DNA from: Perkinsus olseni
Lineage: Eukaryota; Perkinsozoa; Perkinsida; Perkinsidae
Assembly: GCA_013115135.1 (NCBI GenBank)
Contig: JABANP010000025.1
Coordinates: 186,001-250,000, forward strand
DNA length: 64,000 nt
Direction: 5' to 3'
In this document: positions 21,401-33,020 of the stretch, one piece after another
How positions within the stretch are numbered: position 1 is the stretch's first letter
Layout of the letters: every line of letters starts with the position of its first letter
Notes under the pieces: generated by a model
What the model was told of the DNA's origin: nothing
Database searches by the model: none
Seen by the model: the letters and a program-made list of their open reading frames with translations, nothing else
Position numbers and translations under genes: made by a program

Positions 21401-23591
21401 CGTAACTTCCTAGAACTGATGAGATGGCGCGAGTGCTAAAACCAACAACTGAGTCACCGAAATGGACTCGAGTGACCCCCTGCCTACGGGCAAGAACAGC
21501 CGTTTGTTGGCTTGGATGAGCCACTGAAGACTAACTGGTGATTCCACGTCAATCAGAATGGTCGAGTATGCCTTGACATCATGCTTTTGAATGAATTAAG
21601 AATTCACTGGTACCCGGGGTCTCCGACGTGTGGCGAACTTTAAGCTCTCGACAACCTTCCTCGCCGGGTGAAGGCGTCACTGTTGGCGTGTGCGTTTTCC
21701 TGGATACTCCCATGATAAGAATGTGATGATAACAGGTATGGCCACTATTTCCGATGGGCCTCTTTCGAAGGCCAACTTAAGTATCGCTTCCCAGGCAAAC
21801 GTCCATTCGTGCTTACACGAAGCGTTTTCGCTGGAAGTCACAGGTGTGAGCCATGAGTTTGCCATTCTTGGTCTTATTCCGTATTTGATAGCCTCAGGTT
21901 CGGCCCTATGTATACAGGAGACTCCGTGGCTGAGTGGAGCAACCTTCAGGCTGTCATTCCCATGATAACCGCCCTAGCAGCTACAGGAGGGTACACGATG
22001 CGTCTTCGTCCGTGCGTGGACCTCACCATGTCTAGGTTCTCATTCACTGGCTCGGACATAGGCGGCTTCACAGGAAACCCAGATGCAGAACTCTACACTC
22101 GATGGTTCCAGCTCAGCGCGGCTACCAGCGCCTTCTTCAGGTCAGCAGCTCATCCATTGGCTATCTCACTTTCCTGTCCTCTCAGGTTACATTCCGACAT
22201 TCATTCACCTCCAGAGGGACCCGTGGTTCTACGATGAAACTACACTCAAGCGTCTGAAGAACGCCACACTGGATAGGTAGAGTCGAACCTCGACATTCAC
22301 GTCATTACCTGCTTGACATCTTGGAGCATCCGTCATTGGAGTTCGTTCCGACATCTCAGAGGCCCTCCCTGAGGGTATCAGGTCTTTGGTGGTTTCTTAT
22401 CCTATTAACCCTCACCTTAGGTATCGGCTTTTGCCCTATTGGTACCATGCCTTCGCCCGATACGTCTACTATGGCAAGCCCGTCATCCGCCCGCTATGGT
22501 ACGCTCACATCGACGATCCAAACACGTATAAGTGCAACTCCCCAGGCTGTGATTCTGTCATCGACCAACAAGTAACCAGGCTCGGTTTGAGGGCCTCTTC
22601 TCCATGCCATGCTTCTCTAGGTGCTAGTCGGCGCTGATATTATGGTACGCGGGGTGGTAGAGGAAGGTGCCAAGTCGGTCAAGGTCTACTTCCCTCAGGG
22701 AACCCAGTGGTACAGCACTACTGGAGAGGTGCGGCTTTCGTCAACTCTTCTCGTCTTGCCACGTCGTGTCCTCAGCTGATGTCAAGTGGTTGGCAAGATG
22801 CCAAGGTCACCATGGATGATATTCCGCGCTATTTCCGTGCTGGCAGCATCATCCCGTAAGTTCTTCACCCTGAACGCGTCAGTCCTACTGAGACGTACCC
22901 CTCAGGAGGAAAGATACTTACCGTAGCTCGAGCCAGCTGATGTATAACGACAACTACACTCTCTACGTCTACATTGACCCGGAGAGCTCCTCTGCAGAAG
23001 GCTACGCGTGAGCTATTCCCTCAAAATGTAGGCATGCGAAGGTCGGGTTTTGGTACCCCAGGTACTTGGATGACACCATCAGCTATAACAGTACCGACGA
23101 AGACAAGCACAACTTCTGGAAACTTACGTAAGTAGCCGCCGTAAGTGCGACGTGGTACCGCGGTGTACCTTCTCACCTCCCCGTTGACGGCCAAGGAGCA
23201 CTTCGCGCCCCCTTCAACGACGAGCCCTCAAACGATTCGAATGAACCACCTCTCCCCGCGCGCCTCGCATAGCGTGTGTGGTCGCTCTTGACACGATGCC
23301 TCAGGTTCGATAATGGCAGCCTAAAGGTATCACCCGGAGAGGGCAGTGGCCATTATCCAATCTGCATTGAGCGTGTTGTTCCGATAGGATTCACTGACCA
23401 TTCGCACTCCCGTAAGTTCCCTGGCCGAACGAGCTGCAACTCATACCAGTGGTCCAGCCTCAGAAAGCATTGGCGGCGCTGGAGGCGCGAGAAAAGCCAG
23501 GCATGGAGGTGCAGAGATCGTCGTGGAAATACCCACAGAGTCTTCTTGTGTACCCCCTAAGACGAGCCGTAATTTCAGGATTCACTTCTGA
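18491..23591 (+). pseudogene. GH31 alpha-glucosidase-like, copy C, with altered catalytic motifs and a frameshift
   Basis: Same exon plan as copy B: signal peptide MKRFLIFAYSILAAVVAQ and RRVCNQTSFC at the start. Three hallmark sites differ. WLDIEH reads WLGIEH (Gly codon 20501-20503), so the substrate-contacting Asp is gone. ADCWPGLSAW reads ADASPGLSAW (20884-20889). WNDMNEP reads WNDLNEP (about 21041-21058), keeping the nucleophile. An extra A near 19034-19037 (AGCCAAAGAG against AGCCAAGAG) shifts the frame relative to the next exon under GT-AG splicing. Between the EHRDLHN exon and the GHYFRWASFEG exon lie about 500 bp instead of the usual 100. The C-terminal end, at 23591, differs from that of B and D. 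It is probably inactive or non-coding. If expressed it would be a pseudoenzyme. Confidence 0.7.
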
Positions 23592-24641
23592 GGCTACCAT
23601 CTCGGTAGTTCCGTGAACCGACTTTTTCGAAGACCTTGATCCGATTCATTTTCACCTAGTTCCAGTTCAATGTGAGTTTGATCTGAAACATAAAGGAATC
23701 TGGTTTCCTGTTGGTGTGATGTTGCGTGACAGGTGTAGCCAATGAGATGACGGCGGCACCAATACACAATCCGCCAGGATAACTGAAGGGCAACGTGGCC
23801 GCCTGAAAGCCTTTCTACGCTATCTCTGGATGTCGGCGTGTTTCGCATCGACGAACACCAGCGTCGAAGTCATGCTCGAATAGTGTATACAACGCTCCCC
23901 GAAACCTCGGTTTATTCGTGGTGGGCGAGATGGGCTCACAAAACTGATTGGTTCTTCGGGGCGAGCCACCTGTCACTGCTGGGAAGCCGCAGGACACCGA
24001 AATGCCGATAGACGGCTCAACAGCAGAATATGTGACAACTCTAGCCTACCCTTACGCTAGTGACTAGCCATTTGGGAGACTCTGTCCCTATCCCGTTGGA
24101 CGGGCGACGAATTTATGAGACGAGAGAAGATGCTCGCCTGCCTCAGCATCTCACCCTCCCTACCCTACCCTTCGGAGGTTTTCCCTCCTAGGGCCCTCGA
24201 AACCTCCTTTTGCGACACTTGTATGGAGTCATCTCCACTCCGCCAAGGACTAGCTTGATGAATTGAGCTTCACCTACACACGCTGTCACCACGGCTACTA
24301 GCCATGGCTAGCCACGAGTCTGTCCCCTTATCCTGGTTGTCACGTGCGGTTCTCTCGCTCGTTCGATGGTGACCCGCCATGGGGCATCCACAAGTCGCTT
24401 GAAAGGCCAAGCGTGGTCCAGGGCTCCACTTTCATGGAGTGGTACGAGAGAATCACGCAGTACTACTGATCAAGTTGTACGGATTCGGTAGACAGTTAGC
24501 TGTCTACTTATTGAACGCATTCGGTGACCGGCGAAACGATCGATTTTTACGTACAACAGATGGGCAATGAACAAATTGTTTGTGGCGCTTACAAGTTGTT
24601 CAGAACATTGGGTCGAGTGCGGGGACCTCGCCGCAACGAAT
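23592..24641. other. Spacer between copies C and D
   Basis: About 23605-23760 matches the flank behind remnant C' (33020-33165). In both, the plus strand can be read as a short peptide (FDLKHKGIWFPVGVMLRDRC against FELKHREFWYPVSVMLRDRC), so an old neighbouring coding exon is possible. From about 24330 the sequence becomes the duplicated 5' flank shared with copy B. No complete gene seen. Confidence 0.4.
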
Positions 24642-24666
24642 TGAATCAATTCAGTTGGCTCACTCC
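24642..24666 (+). promoter_or_regulatory. Conserved acceptor-like leader before GH31 copy D
   Basis: Identical to the 25 bases before copy B (TGAATCAATTCAG then TTGGCTCACTCC). A probable spliced-leader acceptor lies 12 bases before the ATG. Confidence 0.4.
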
Positions 24667-27600
24667 ATGAAGCTTTTCCTCCTCCTCGCTCATTCGATCC
24701 TCGCCGCGGCGGTTGCTCAGGGACCACCTAGAAGGACCTGCAGTCAGACTAGCTTTTGTCGTCGCTATCGAGACTGGATTGGCCTATCAGAGGAGACTAG
24801 AAGTTCTTATTACGTATGGCAAGCGTCCGGTAACTACTACGGTGTCTGATCAACTCGACTTCAGGTCCCCGCAAGCCCTCTGGGCAGGAGTTCCTCTGGC
24901 ACGTTCAACGCCACCGTCAAGCTCAGCGCCCTCGGTGAAGAAGGGCCCGACGTGTTCCTACTGCAGGTTAGTTCTGACTGCGGCACCTGTCGAGTCCCTC
25001 AGTGAACCTCTGCCAGCTACGCTTCTACGAGGATGGAACTGTCCGCTTCACAATGGATGAGAACCATGCTATCGTTGGAGACATCAGGACTAGGTGGAGA
25101 TGCCACGGACATCCTCACGTCAAACCCGTCGTCTGATCAGATACGTCATCCCCTCTGGCGATATTATTCAAGACGAAAATATGCCGCTCGCTAAGGACCT
25201 TGAATACACCTACAGCCAAGAGGTGAGTATGAGTATGTCGATCCATGAGGACGTTCATATACCCGAATTCGTAGTGGATGCTTTACGGCTCAGGAAAAGT
25301 CGTCCACCTTCCAAATTGGCGAGTCGGTTGTCGTGAAGTTGATGCACGCCGGCGTTGTAAGTTCTTCGGGAGGCGTCATAGGCGAGTGCCCCCATCTGAG
25401 GTTCTGACAGTGGCTGTAGACGGCCAGGTCGTGCAGACAATCAACAGCAAGAAGCACTTGGTGATCGAGGGTACTCGATATGAGTACAACGATAAATGGT
25501 AGGCCCCGCTTCGCGAAAGTTCTCTAGGACGCCCCTGCTGTTCAGTCCCTTCAACCTGCCGCCCAGCTATGACGCAAAGTACATCGACCCGGCTTGTTCC
25601 CCGGGGACGCATGAGGGAAGCTGGGCGGAGGAGTACGAGGGGAAGACCGACTTCAAAGCCCATGGTAGGCAAGTGAAGGTGACATTGGTCTCCAAGGTCC
25701 CCAGCAGTCCGAACATGGAGATAACCCATTTGCCTCTGATGGTGTTTCGGGGTGACAATCACTGGGCTCATTCTTCAACTATCAGGTCCGTCGTTGGTGG
25801 GTATCGACGTTACGTTTTCTGAGGCTGAAGCTGCCTACGGTTTTGCAAGGGCGTGGGACCACCTCCTCTAAACTGAAGATTGGCGGTACCAGCGATCTGA
25901 GCTTGTACAGGTCGGTGGAGGACTCATCAACGTGAGATCTAATCGCGTGTTCTGTCAGATTCTTCAATCTGGATTATGCTGGGTATCCCGTCGACGGGGA
26001 CAGAGCCCAAGGAGCGATATATGGAGCTATACCAACACTTACCGCTGTGCAGGTGTGCCGAACGAAACCGTCATCTCTAGGCCAGGGGCCTCTGGATGCC
26101 GACGTCGGTCCGCCTCTTTTCTTAGAAGGGAACTGGTCCCACACCAACGACCTCCTCTTTGCTGTGGGTCAACCCGTCTGACACCTTGGTGGCTCTAACT
26201 GGAGGTACCTACTCGCGGAAGGCGAGTCAAGTTCTGTTGAGATGATCTTCGAACGTCTGCAGGTTGCGGAGGAGATCTGACGAGCACTTTTGTCTCCGAG
26301 TCCGGTGTGATCGATATGCTCCTCTACCCTGGCATGAAGCCTCAAGAAGTATTTCCACCCCTCTCATCATCACTCAAGTCAGCATTATCTCTCCCTCAGT
26401 TCTCAACTGCCTACCATCGGACGACGGGGTTGCCGGCCCTCCCTCCACTCTTCGGTTTGGGGTTCCATCGCAGTCGTTACGCTGTCGAGGTGAGCTCGTG
26501 TATTTGGGCGGCTTCTGACAGTCCTCGTGGCAGAGCCAACAAGATATTTACAATTTGGCTTATAAGTACACAGACAAAGGTTTCCCGGTAGACGTCTTCT
26601 GGCTTGACATCGAGCACACAAATGGAAAGATGTACCGTCGGCTCCTCTGAACTTGACGACTGGGAAGATTCCTTTCAGGTACTTCACGTGGAATAAAACG
26701 CTCTTCTCAGACCCAAAGAAGATGTCGGATGATATCCGAGCACAAGGGAAGGAGATGGTCACCATCGTAGACCCCCACATCAAGGTCTCTAAGAGGTGCA
26801 TACGCGTGCTGCCGCAACACGCAACGCTGTTACTTCGTCTCCCTATGAGGGAATCCCTAACTTACATGTCGATACAGTTACCGAGTCTACACTTCTGGTG
26901 TTAAGAAGGATGTATTTTGTGAAACAGGTGAATTACAGACGATGTAAGGCAGCTGTTTCAGCTCCAGATGTTGAACTCGCCTCTATTCAGACCCTCCCAC
27001 GACGAAGATCTTCGAAGCGGATTGCTGGCCGGGACTTAGCGCATGGCCAGACTTCATCAACCCTCGAGTCAGGGATTGGTGGGGATTGTGAGTGAAGCAT
27101 GTCCGCTCATTCTGAGTGGCTTACCTTACTCTTTGAAGGTTCTTCAAACCGGATGGCCTCAACGACAACTTCTATACTTGTAACGACATGAATGGGCCCA
27201 GTGTCTTCAATGTCCCTGAGGTGAATTGATATGCGCCGTAAGCATTGACGAAGGAGGCTCTCTGTTCAGAAAACGATGTATCGCAACCAGTGTGTTGTCT
27301 AAGCCCCTAGCCTAGGCGGAGGCGGAGGGTCACGTCAGCTTGGTTCGGGGCAGTGGGGACCATTCCTGAGGAAGGGCAGGGGCAGTCGCCCCGTCACGGG
27401 GCCACGGGGCCCCCGGGGCCGCCCCCGTGGCCTCGCCTCCGCCTATTGACAGCGCCGCTGCCTATGCCAGCGCCAATTCTATGATTCTGGCTCTGCAGTT
27501 TCTCGAGCTCTCGCCTTTTCTGTTTTGCGATTCGGGCCGAGGTGGGCATTTGTGAGATATTCCCAAGGTATTACCAATTGAGAGCTACACGAAATCGGAA

Positions 27601-29734
27601 CTCGCGATTCGGGAGTGCTACAACGAACCATGAGCACCACCCAATCTTGCGCACTTGAAACCCCTAAATTTTTTGCACGGGGCAGAGGTGCGCAGGCACA
27701 GGGCAGTGCAAGGAGGCACGGGGCACAGGCATATACTGAGAGGGGGGGCACGGGGCTGTTTGCCCTCAAATAAGCCTTAGCCAACACACTGATCGCAACC
27801 TGGTTCATATCGGCGGAGTTGAGCACCGTGATGTCCACAACATGTAGGAGCTCCTTCATCACTGTTCGACCGATGCTCAGCTTCGGCCCGAGTTATACGT
27901 GTCCCGAGCATAGGTATGGCCACTTTTCCCGATTGGCGTCCTTCGAAGGTCAACTCAAACACCGCTTCCCAGGCAAACGCCCATTCGTGCTTACACGCAG
28001 CTTCTTCATCGGAAGCCACAGGTGTGACTGCCACTTCAAGTGTTTCTCATTTCTGGACTATCCCACCTCAGGTTCGGTCCGATGTGGACAGGGGAGATTC
28101 GGTGTCTGAGTGGAGCAACCTTCAGGCCGTCATTCCCATGATAACCGCCCTAGCAGCTACAGGAGGGTACGCGATGGTCTTAGTCAGTGCGTGGACCTTA
28201 CCATGTCCAGGTTCTCATTTACTGGCTCGGACATCGGTGGCTTCACAGGAAACCCAGATGCAGAACTCTACACTCGATGGTTCCAGCTCAGCGCGGCCAC
28301 CAACGCCTTCTTCAGGTCAGCAGCTCATCCATAGGCTATCTCACTTTCCTGTCCTCTCAGGTTACATTCCGACATTCATTCACCTCAGAGGGACCCGTGG
28401 TTCTACGATAAAACCACACTTGACCGCGTCAAGAATGCTACGCTGGACAGGTAGAGTTGAGCCTCGGCACTGACGCCAGCTTGGAGCGTCCGTCATTGAA
28501 TTTGTCCCGATACCTCAGTGACCCTTTCAGAGGGTATCAGGCCCTTGGTGGATTCAATTCATATTCTTTGTCGCCACAGGTACCGGCTTTTGCCTTATTG
28601 GTACCATGCCTTCGCCCGATACGTTTACCATGGCGAGCCCGTCATCCGCCCGCTATGGCACGCTTACATCGACGATCCAAACACATATAAGTGTAACTCT
28701 TCGGGTTGTGATTCCATCATCGACCAACAAGTAACCAGGCTCGGTTTCAGACCGCTTTTCCAATGCCATCTCTAGGTGCTAATCGGTACTGATATTATGG
28801 TACGCGGGGTGGTAGAGAAAGGTGCCAAGTCGGTGAAGGTTTACTTCCCTCCGAAGACCCAGTGGTACAGCACTACTGGAGAGGTTTGGCCGTTTCCAGC
28901 TCCTCCCGTCTTGTCACATCGTTCTCTCAGCTGATGTCAAGTGGTTGGCAAGATGTGAACGTTACCATGGATGATGTTCCGCGCTATTTCCGTGCTGGCA
29001 GCATCATCCCGTAAGACCCTCATCCTCAACGTGCCAGTTCCGCTGAGACGTACCTCTCAGGAAGAAAGATACTTACCGTAGCTCGAGTAAGCTGATGTAC
29101 AAAGATACCTACACTCTCTACGTCTACATTGACCCGGAGAGCTTTTCTGCAGAAGGCTACGCGTGAGCTGTTCACTCGAAGTGAGGGCATGGCGAAGTTG
29201 GCGGGTTGGCACCTCAGGTATTTGGATGACACCATCAGCTATAACAGTACCGACGAAGACAAGCACAACTTTTGGAAATTGACGTACGTGGCCGCTGCCG
29301 ATGTGGTATCCGGTGTACCCCCTGGTTTCTCGGAAATTTTCGTGCACCTACCGATTACTCTAAATTGCAGAGTCTCGGTCGAGGCTTCGGTGAGGATTAT
29401 AAACCTGTTTTCCATCGTCCTTTCAGTTTCAACGACGGCCAGCTGAAGATATTGCCTGGTGAAGGGAGCGGTCCCTACGGGCTCTGCATTCAACAAGTTC
29501 AACTTCATAGGGCTTAAGCCTCATCAACATTCCCGTAAGCCAGGCCGCCGTATGGATCTCAATTCCAGAGTTTCTTGTTCGCTACTCAAGGCAGCTACTG
29601 AAGCAGGTTCCCTTAGTGGCGGTAGAGCTTTGAGGACGGTCAGACGTGAAGGTGCAGAGACCGTCGCAGAGATGCTTCCAGGGTCCGGCTGTGTACCCCC
29701 TTTCGCGACTCAAGCCTTCGACGTGTTTCCATGA
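24667..29734 (+). pseudogene. GH31 alpha-glucosidase-like, copy D, disrupted by a transposon, a frameshift and motif loss
   Basis: Starts MKLFLLLAHSILAAAVAQ with RRTCSQTSFC, then follows the copy B exon plan to FATQAFDVFP at 29734. Three independent lesions are visible. First, GGTTTTGCAAGGGCG at about 25839-25853 replaces GGTCTGCAAGAGCG, a one-base gain that shifts the AYGLQERG exon. Second, the nucleophile exon reads TCNDMNGPSVFNVPE, so Trp became Cys (27179-27181) and the invariant Glu became Gly (27194-27196). Third, a 504-bp element sits inside the next exon, splitting MYRN from [15 protein letters not shown]. The downstream exons (MWTGD-equivalent region at about 28080, FTGSDIGGFTGNPDAELYTR at about 28223) are otherwise well preserved, which suggests recent decay. 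In part of the copy even introns match copy B. Confidence 0.8.
27288..27791. mobile_element. hAT-like non-autonomous DNA transposon (MITE) inside copy D
   Basis: The ends are CAGTGTGTTGTCTAAG and, as reverse complement, CAGTGTGTTGGCTAAG: 16-bp terminal inverted repeats with one mismatch. The flanks are an 8-bp direct duplication, ATCGCAAC, at 27280-27287 and 27792-27799. An 8-bp duplication and a CAGTG terminus are typical of the hAT superfamily. The 504-bp interior is GC-rich, with repeated GGGGC/CACGGGGC words, and no transposase frame is visible. Removing the element plus one duplication restores the MYRN-LVHIGG exon seen in copy B. Insert plus duplication (512 bp) is not a multiple of three, so it breaks the frame unless spliced out. 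Confidence 0.8.
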
Positions 29735-32130
29735 GGAGGTGCCCATGGGTCGGCTCTAGAGTTTTCAATCGCAGCAGATTTCGTTTTATTCGTGCCCACT
29801 TTATGCGTTCCTATTTGATGTTTACAGAGTTATCTTATAGAGAGCAGTTAACTCATTGTTTTGTCGTCTGATTGGTGATATACTCACCCTCTGCTCGTTT
29901 CATATCTCACGCGAACGGTTTAGCGGGACTCATCGCGAGTTGTGTTGTCAGTGTCAGACACGGTAAGAACATTGACGAGACTCTCGTCAATGAGACTTAC
30001 GGTGTAGGCTCTCACGGACCGTGAGAGGTGAAGAAGACAGTTTCGAAGGCTTGGAAGTTTCTTCCGCGCGTGGTGATGGCACAGTTCTCTCATTGATACG
30101 CGCACTGGACCCTAGTTTCAGCATAGTCATGCCGGGAATGCGTACTTCTCACCTCGTGAAGACTCCTACTGAAAGGACTGCGATGCTCAAGGACCCCCTA
30201 AGTGCAAGATTCCAACGGGCGAAATGCCAACCACCGAACGGGAGTCTACTGGCAGGTGAAGAGTTTACTGACGATTCGGCTTTTAATAAGATCTCATACT
30301 TTCTCGACGGATGACTGCCGAAAAGCGACTAGCGTGTATGCCAACGAAAAGATGGTGTGTATCAACCAGGAACGACTGGCGCTGAGAATCACTAAAGATT
30401 TCCAATCCCGTAGTGCCCGGTGCCATCGTGAATGCGTGAACACTGAGAGTGACGGAAGCTGGCAAGGAATCTCGCTGTCCGCTGTTGAACAGCTGCTGTT
30501 CAGAGCCTGAGAGCAAAGTGTGCCACAAATTTACCCGTTGAAAGCTTGGTTCAGTGTGTAGGCTCGCAGCTCCTCGTCGAAAGAGCCGAGTTCAACCCAG
30601 TCATACTCTTTCCCCCATCGACGGGCAGCTCAGAAGGAGTTGGCTGTCCAACTTGGGCATGAGAGGTTGGAGGAGTACACCCAAGCCGATAGCGAACAAA
30701 ATGGTGGCATTTAGTGCATGGCCCGTCTCCAGGCAGTTGGAGACTCACCGCGACATCGACCTCAATAAATCCCAAGAAGTTGTTCGTCAGACAAACTTCG
30801 TCTCATGAACAGTTACCAAAGTTGGCATGCGGGGCTCCCAGGTTCCAGACTTGCAGATACCACCACGGGGCTCGCGCGATGCCCGCGCCCGTAGGGGCGC
30901 GCTTCTCGCGAGCGGCTCGCTAAAGGCATCGTGACCCGAGCACACCTTGCAGTACACTCAAGCACGCGAAGATCTGATGCATGCACGAAAATTTCGTGAG
31001 TCGGTTAGAAGTGACAGCCGATGAAAGTCAACCGACCGCCATCCCACCGCCGTTGAGATACACCGCAGCTAAGAACGACACCAGTCGGTTGGAATAGTAG
31101 GCCGCTACAGGCTTAAACCAACGGCTACGGGTCAACATGATAGGGAATTGGCTGGTTGACAAAACCTGTCTACTCCTTGATCAGTGCACTGGTCACGAGC
31201 TCTCACTCAGGGACGGTAACGAGGCGAGGCATTTACTCCATGCTAATGAGCTTGCGAGGATGCGGCGCGAGGGAATATCCTTACCTCTGAATCATGACGG
31301 GACCGCAGACTTGGCCGAGCTTGAGGTAGGCCACTTCCACCCGTCGACATACCACACGAGCCGCGCGTTTCGCGTCTCCACGAGACTACCCCTCCAGACC
31401 GCCGTAGGGCATCTCTGCAAGTGTCAACTACTGACATCAAACTACTGTCACCTACCTGAAGCAATCATCGGGGAAGACCAGCTTGAAGGGCAAGATCGTG
31501 GACGGATTACAGGTTGCTTCATCTTCAAATGAAACCGAACATCTGCATATCCAAAAATAGTTACTAGTGCGTGCCTATTGCGATAGCTGCCACGGTTCTA
31601 ATGCTCACCCTACTTGGATTCCGCGTCCCTCGGGAATCGGTGGTACCCGTTGGCTCCTGTGCCACCTCCTTAGAGTCACCTGGATTCTGAGATTCTGCTC
31701 TGAAAATTTGTTGAGGCCATCGCAATGCAACTGTGTATACAGTGCTAAGCACTGGCCACATCCGAACACGGTACCCTCGTTGCTTAACTATGGAAGGCAT
31801 ACCAGTCGCAGCCTACTGGATTCGAATTTCTAACCTGTGACCTGTAGGATATCGAGGGCTCACTTCATGTAGGCAGAGGATTGTGAGTGTTCCCATCCTC
31901 GTTGGTGAAATGGTCGAGCTCTACTGAGCTGGCATCGTCTGAACTGGTACTGAACCGGGGTCAAGTTGCGTTGTGGTTTCACTTATTTGGTCTGGGCTTC
32001 TTTAAATTGGTCTGAGTTTTTACTGAGTAGGCCTGAAAATGGTGTAGTGCCACTACAGTGATTGTCACTCCGATGAGCTACTACAGTGGTGGTTCGTAGG
32101 TGTGGCAATTGCCGCTGTAATTCTTCAGCT
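29735..32130. repeat. Intergenic spacer behind copy D, duplicated from or with the spacer behind copy B
   Basis: About 29735-29950 matches the 3' flank of copy B, and 30030-31530 matches 16080-17550. The AACGCG-rich element present behind B is missing here. No gene recognised. About 31540-32110 shows no feature. Confidence 0.55.
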
Positions 32131-33020
32131 ATAAGGTCCGTCGCTGGTGGGCATCGACGTAACGTTTTCTGAGACTGAGGCTGCCTACGGTCTGCAAGAG
32201 CGTGGGACCACCTCCGAAACCGCGCTATTTCCGTGCTGGCAGCATCATCCCGTAAGACCCTTATCCTCAACGTGCCAGTTCCGCTGAGACGTACCTCTCA
32301 GGAAGAAAGATACTTACCGTAGCTCGAGTAAGCTGATGTACAAAGATACCTACACTCTCTACGTCTACATTGACCCGGAGAGCTTTTCTGCTGCAGGAGG
32401 CTACGCGTGAGCTGTTCACTCGAAGTGAGGGCATGGCAAGGTTGGCGGGTTGGCACCTCAGGTACTTGGATGACACCATCAGCTATAACAGTACCCACGA
32501 AGACAAAGCACAACTTTTGGAAATTGACGTACGTGGCCTCTCTCAGTGCGACGTGGTATAGCGGTGTACCACTTTACCTTCTTCGTTGACGGCCAGAAGC
32601 ACGTCGCGCTCCCTTCATTGTGGAGCCCTCATACGATCCGAATGACTGCTCTCTCCCCGCTTGCTTCGCATAGCGCGTGTGATTATTCGTGATGTCGATG
32701 GCCTCAGGTTCGACAATGGCGATCTGAAGGTATCACCGGGAGAGGGTAGCGGTCATTATTCCATCTGCATTCAGCGAGTTGTTTTGATAGGGCTCGCTGA
32801 TCAATTGCATACTCGTAAGCTACTTGGTTAAATGAGCTACAACTCATACTAACTGCCGGAGGTCGGCGTCCCCAGTTGATCTCGCCGCAGAAAGCGTTGG
32901 CGGCGCTGAAGGGACGGAAAACATCGGCCATGGGGCTGCAGAGATCGTCGCAGAATACCCACGAGATCTTGTTGTGTACCCCCTTTCACAACCCGAACTT
33001 TTAGTATCCACTTATGAGGC
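32131..33020 (+). pseudogene. GH31 remnant C' with a large internal deletion
   Basis: An exon fragment encoding SLVGIDVTFSETEAAYGLQE (32137-32215) joins directly, within GGACCACCTCC/GAAACCGCG at about 32214, to the exon encoding RYFRAGSIIP (about 32221-32253). In intact copies these are about 2.7 kb apart, so the whole catalytic core is gone. The C-terminal exons follow (MYKDTYTLYVYIDPESFSA equivalent at about 32337, then FDNGDLKVSPGEGSG at about 32711). The 3' flank (33020-33165) resembles that of copy C, not B or D, so this appears to be the remains of a C-type gene. No signal peptide or start exon is nearby. Confidence 0.75.

Noticed and set aside
21195..21735. Transposon insertion in the long gap between two exons of copy C
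   Set aside because: The gap is about 450 bp longer than in other copies, but I found no inverted ends or target duplication, so it is only described as an expanded intron.
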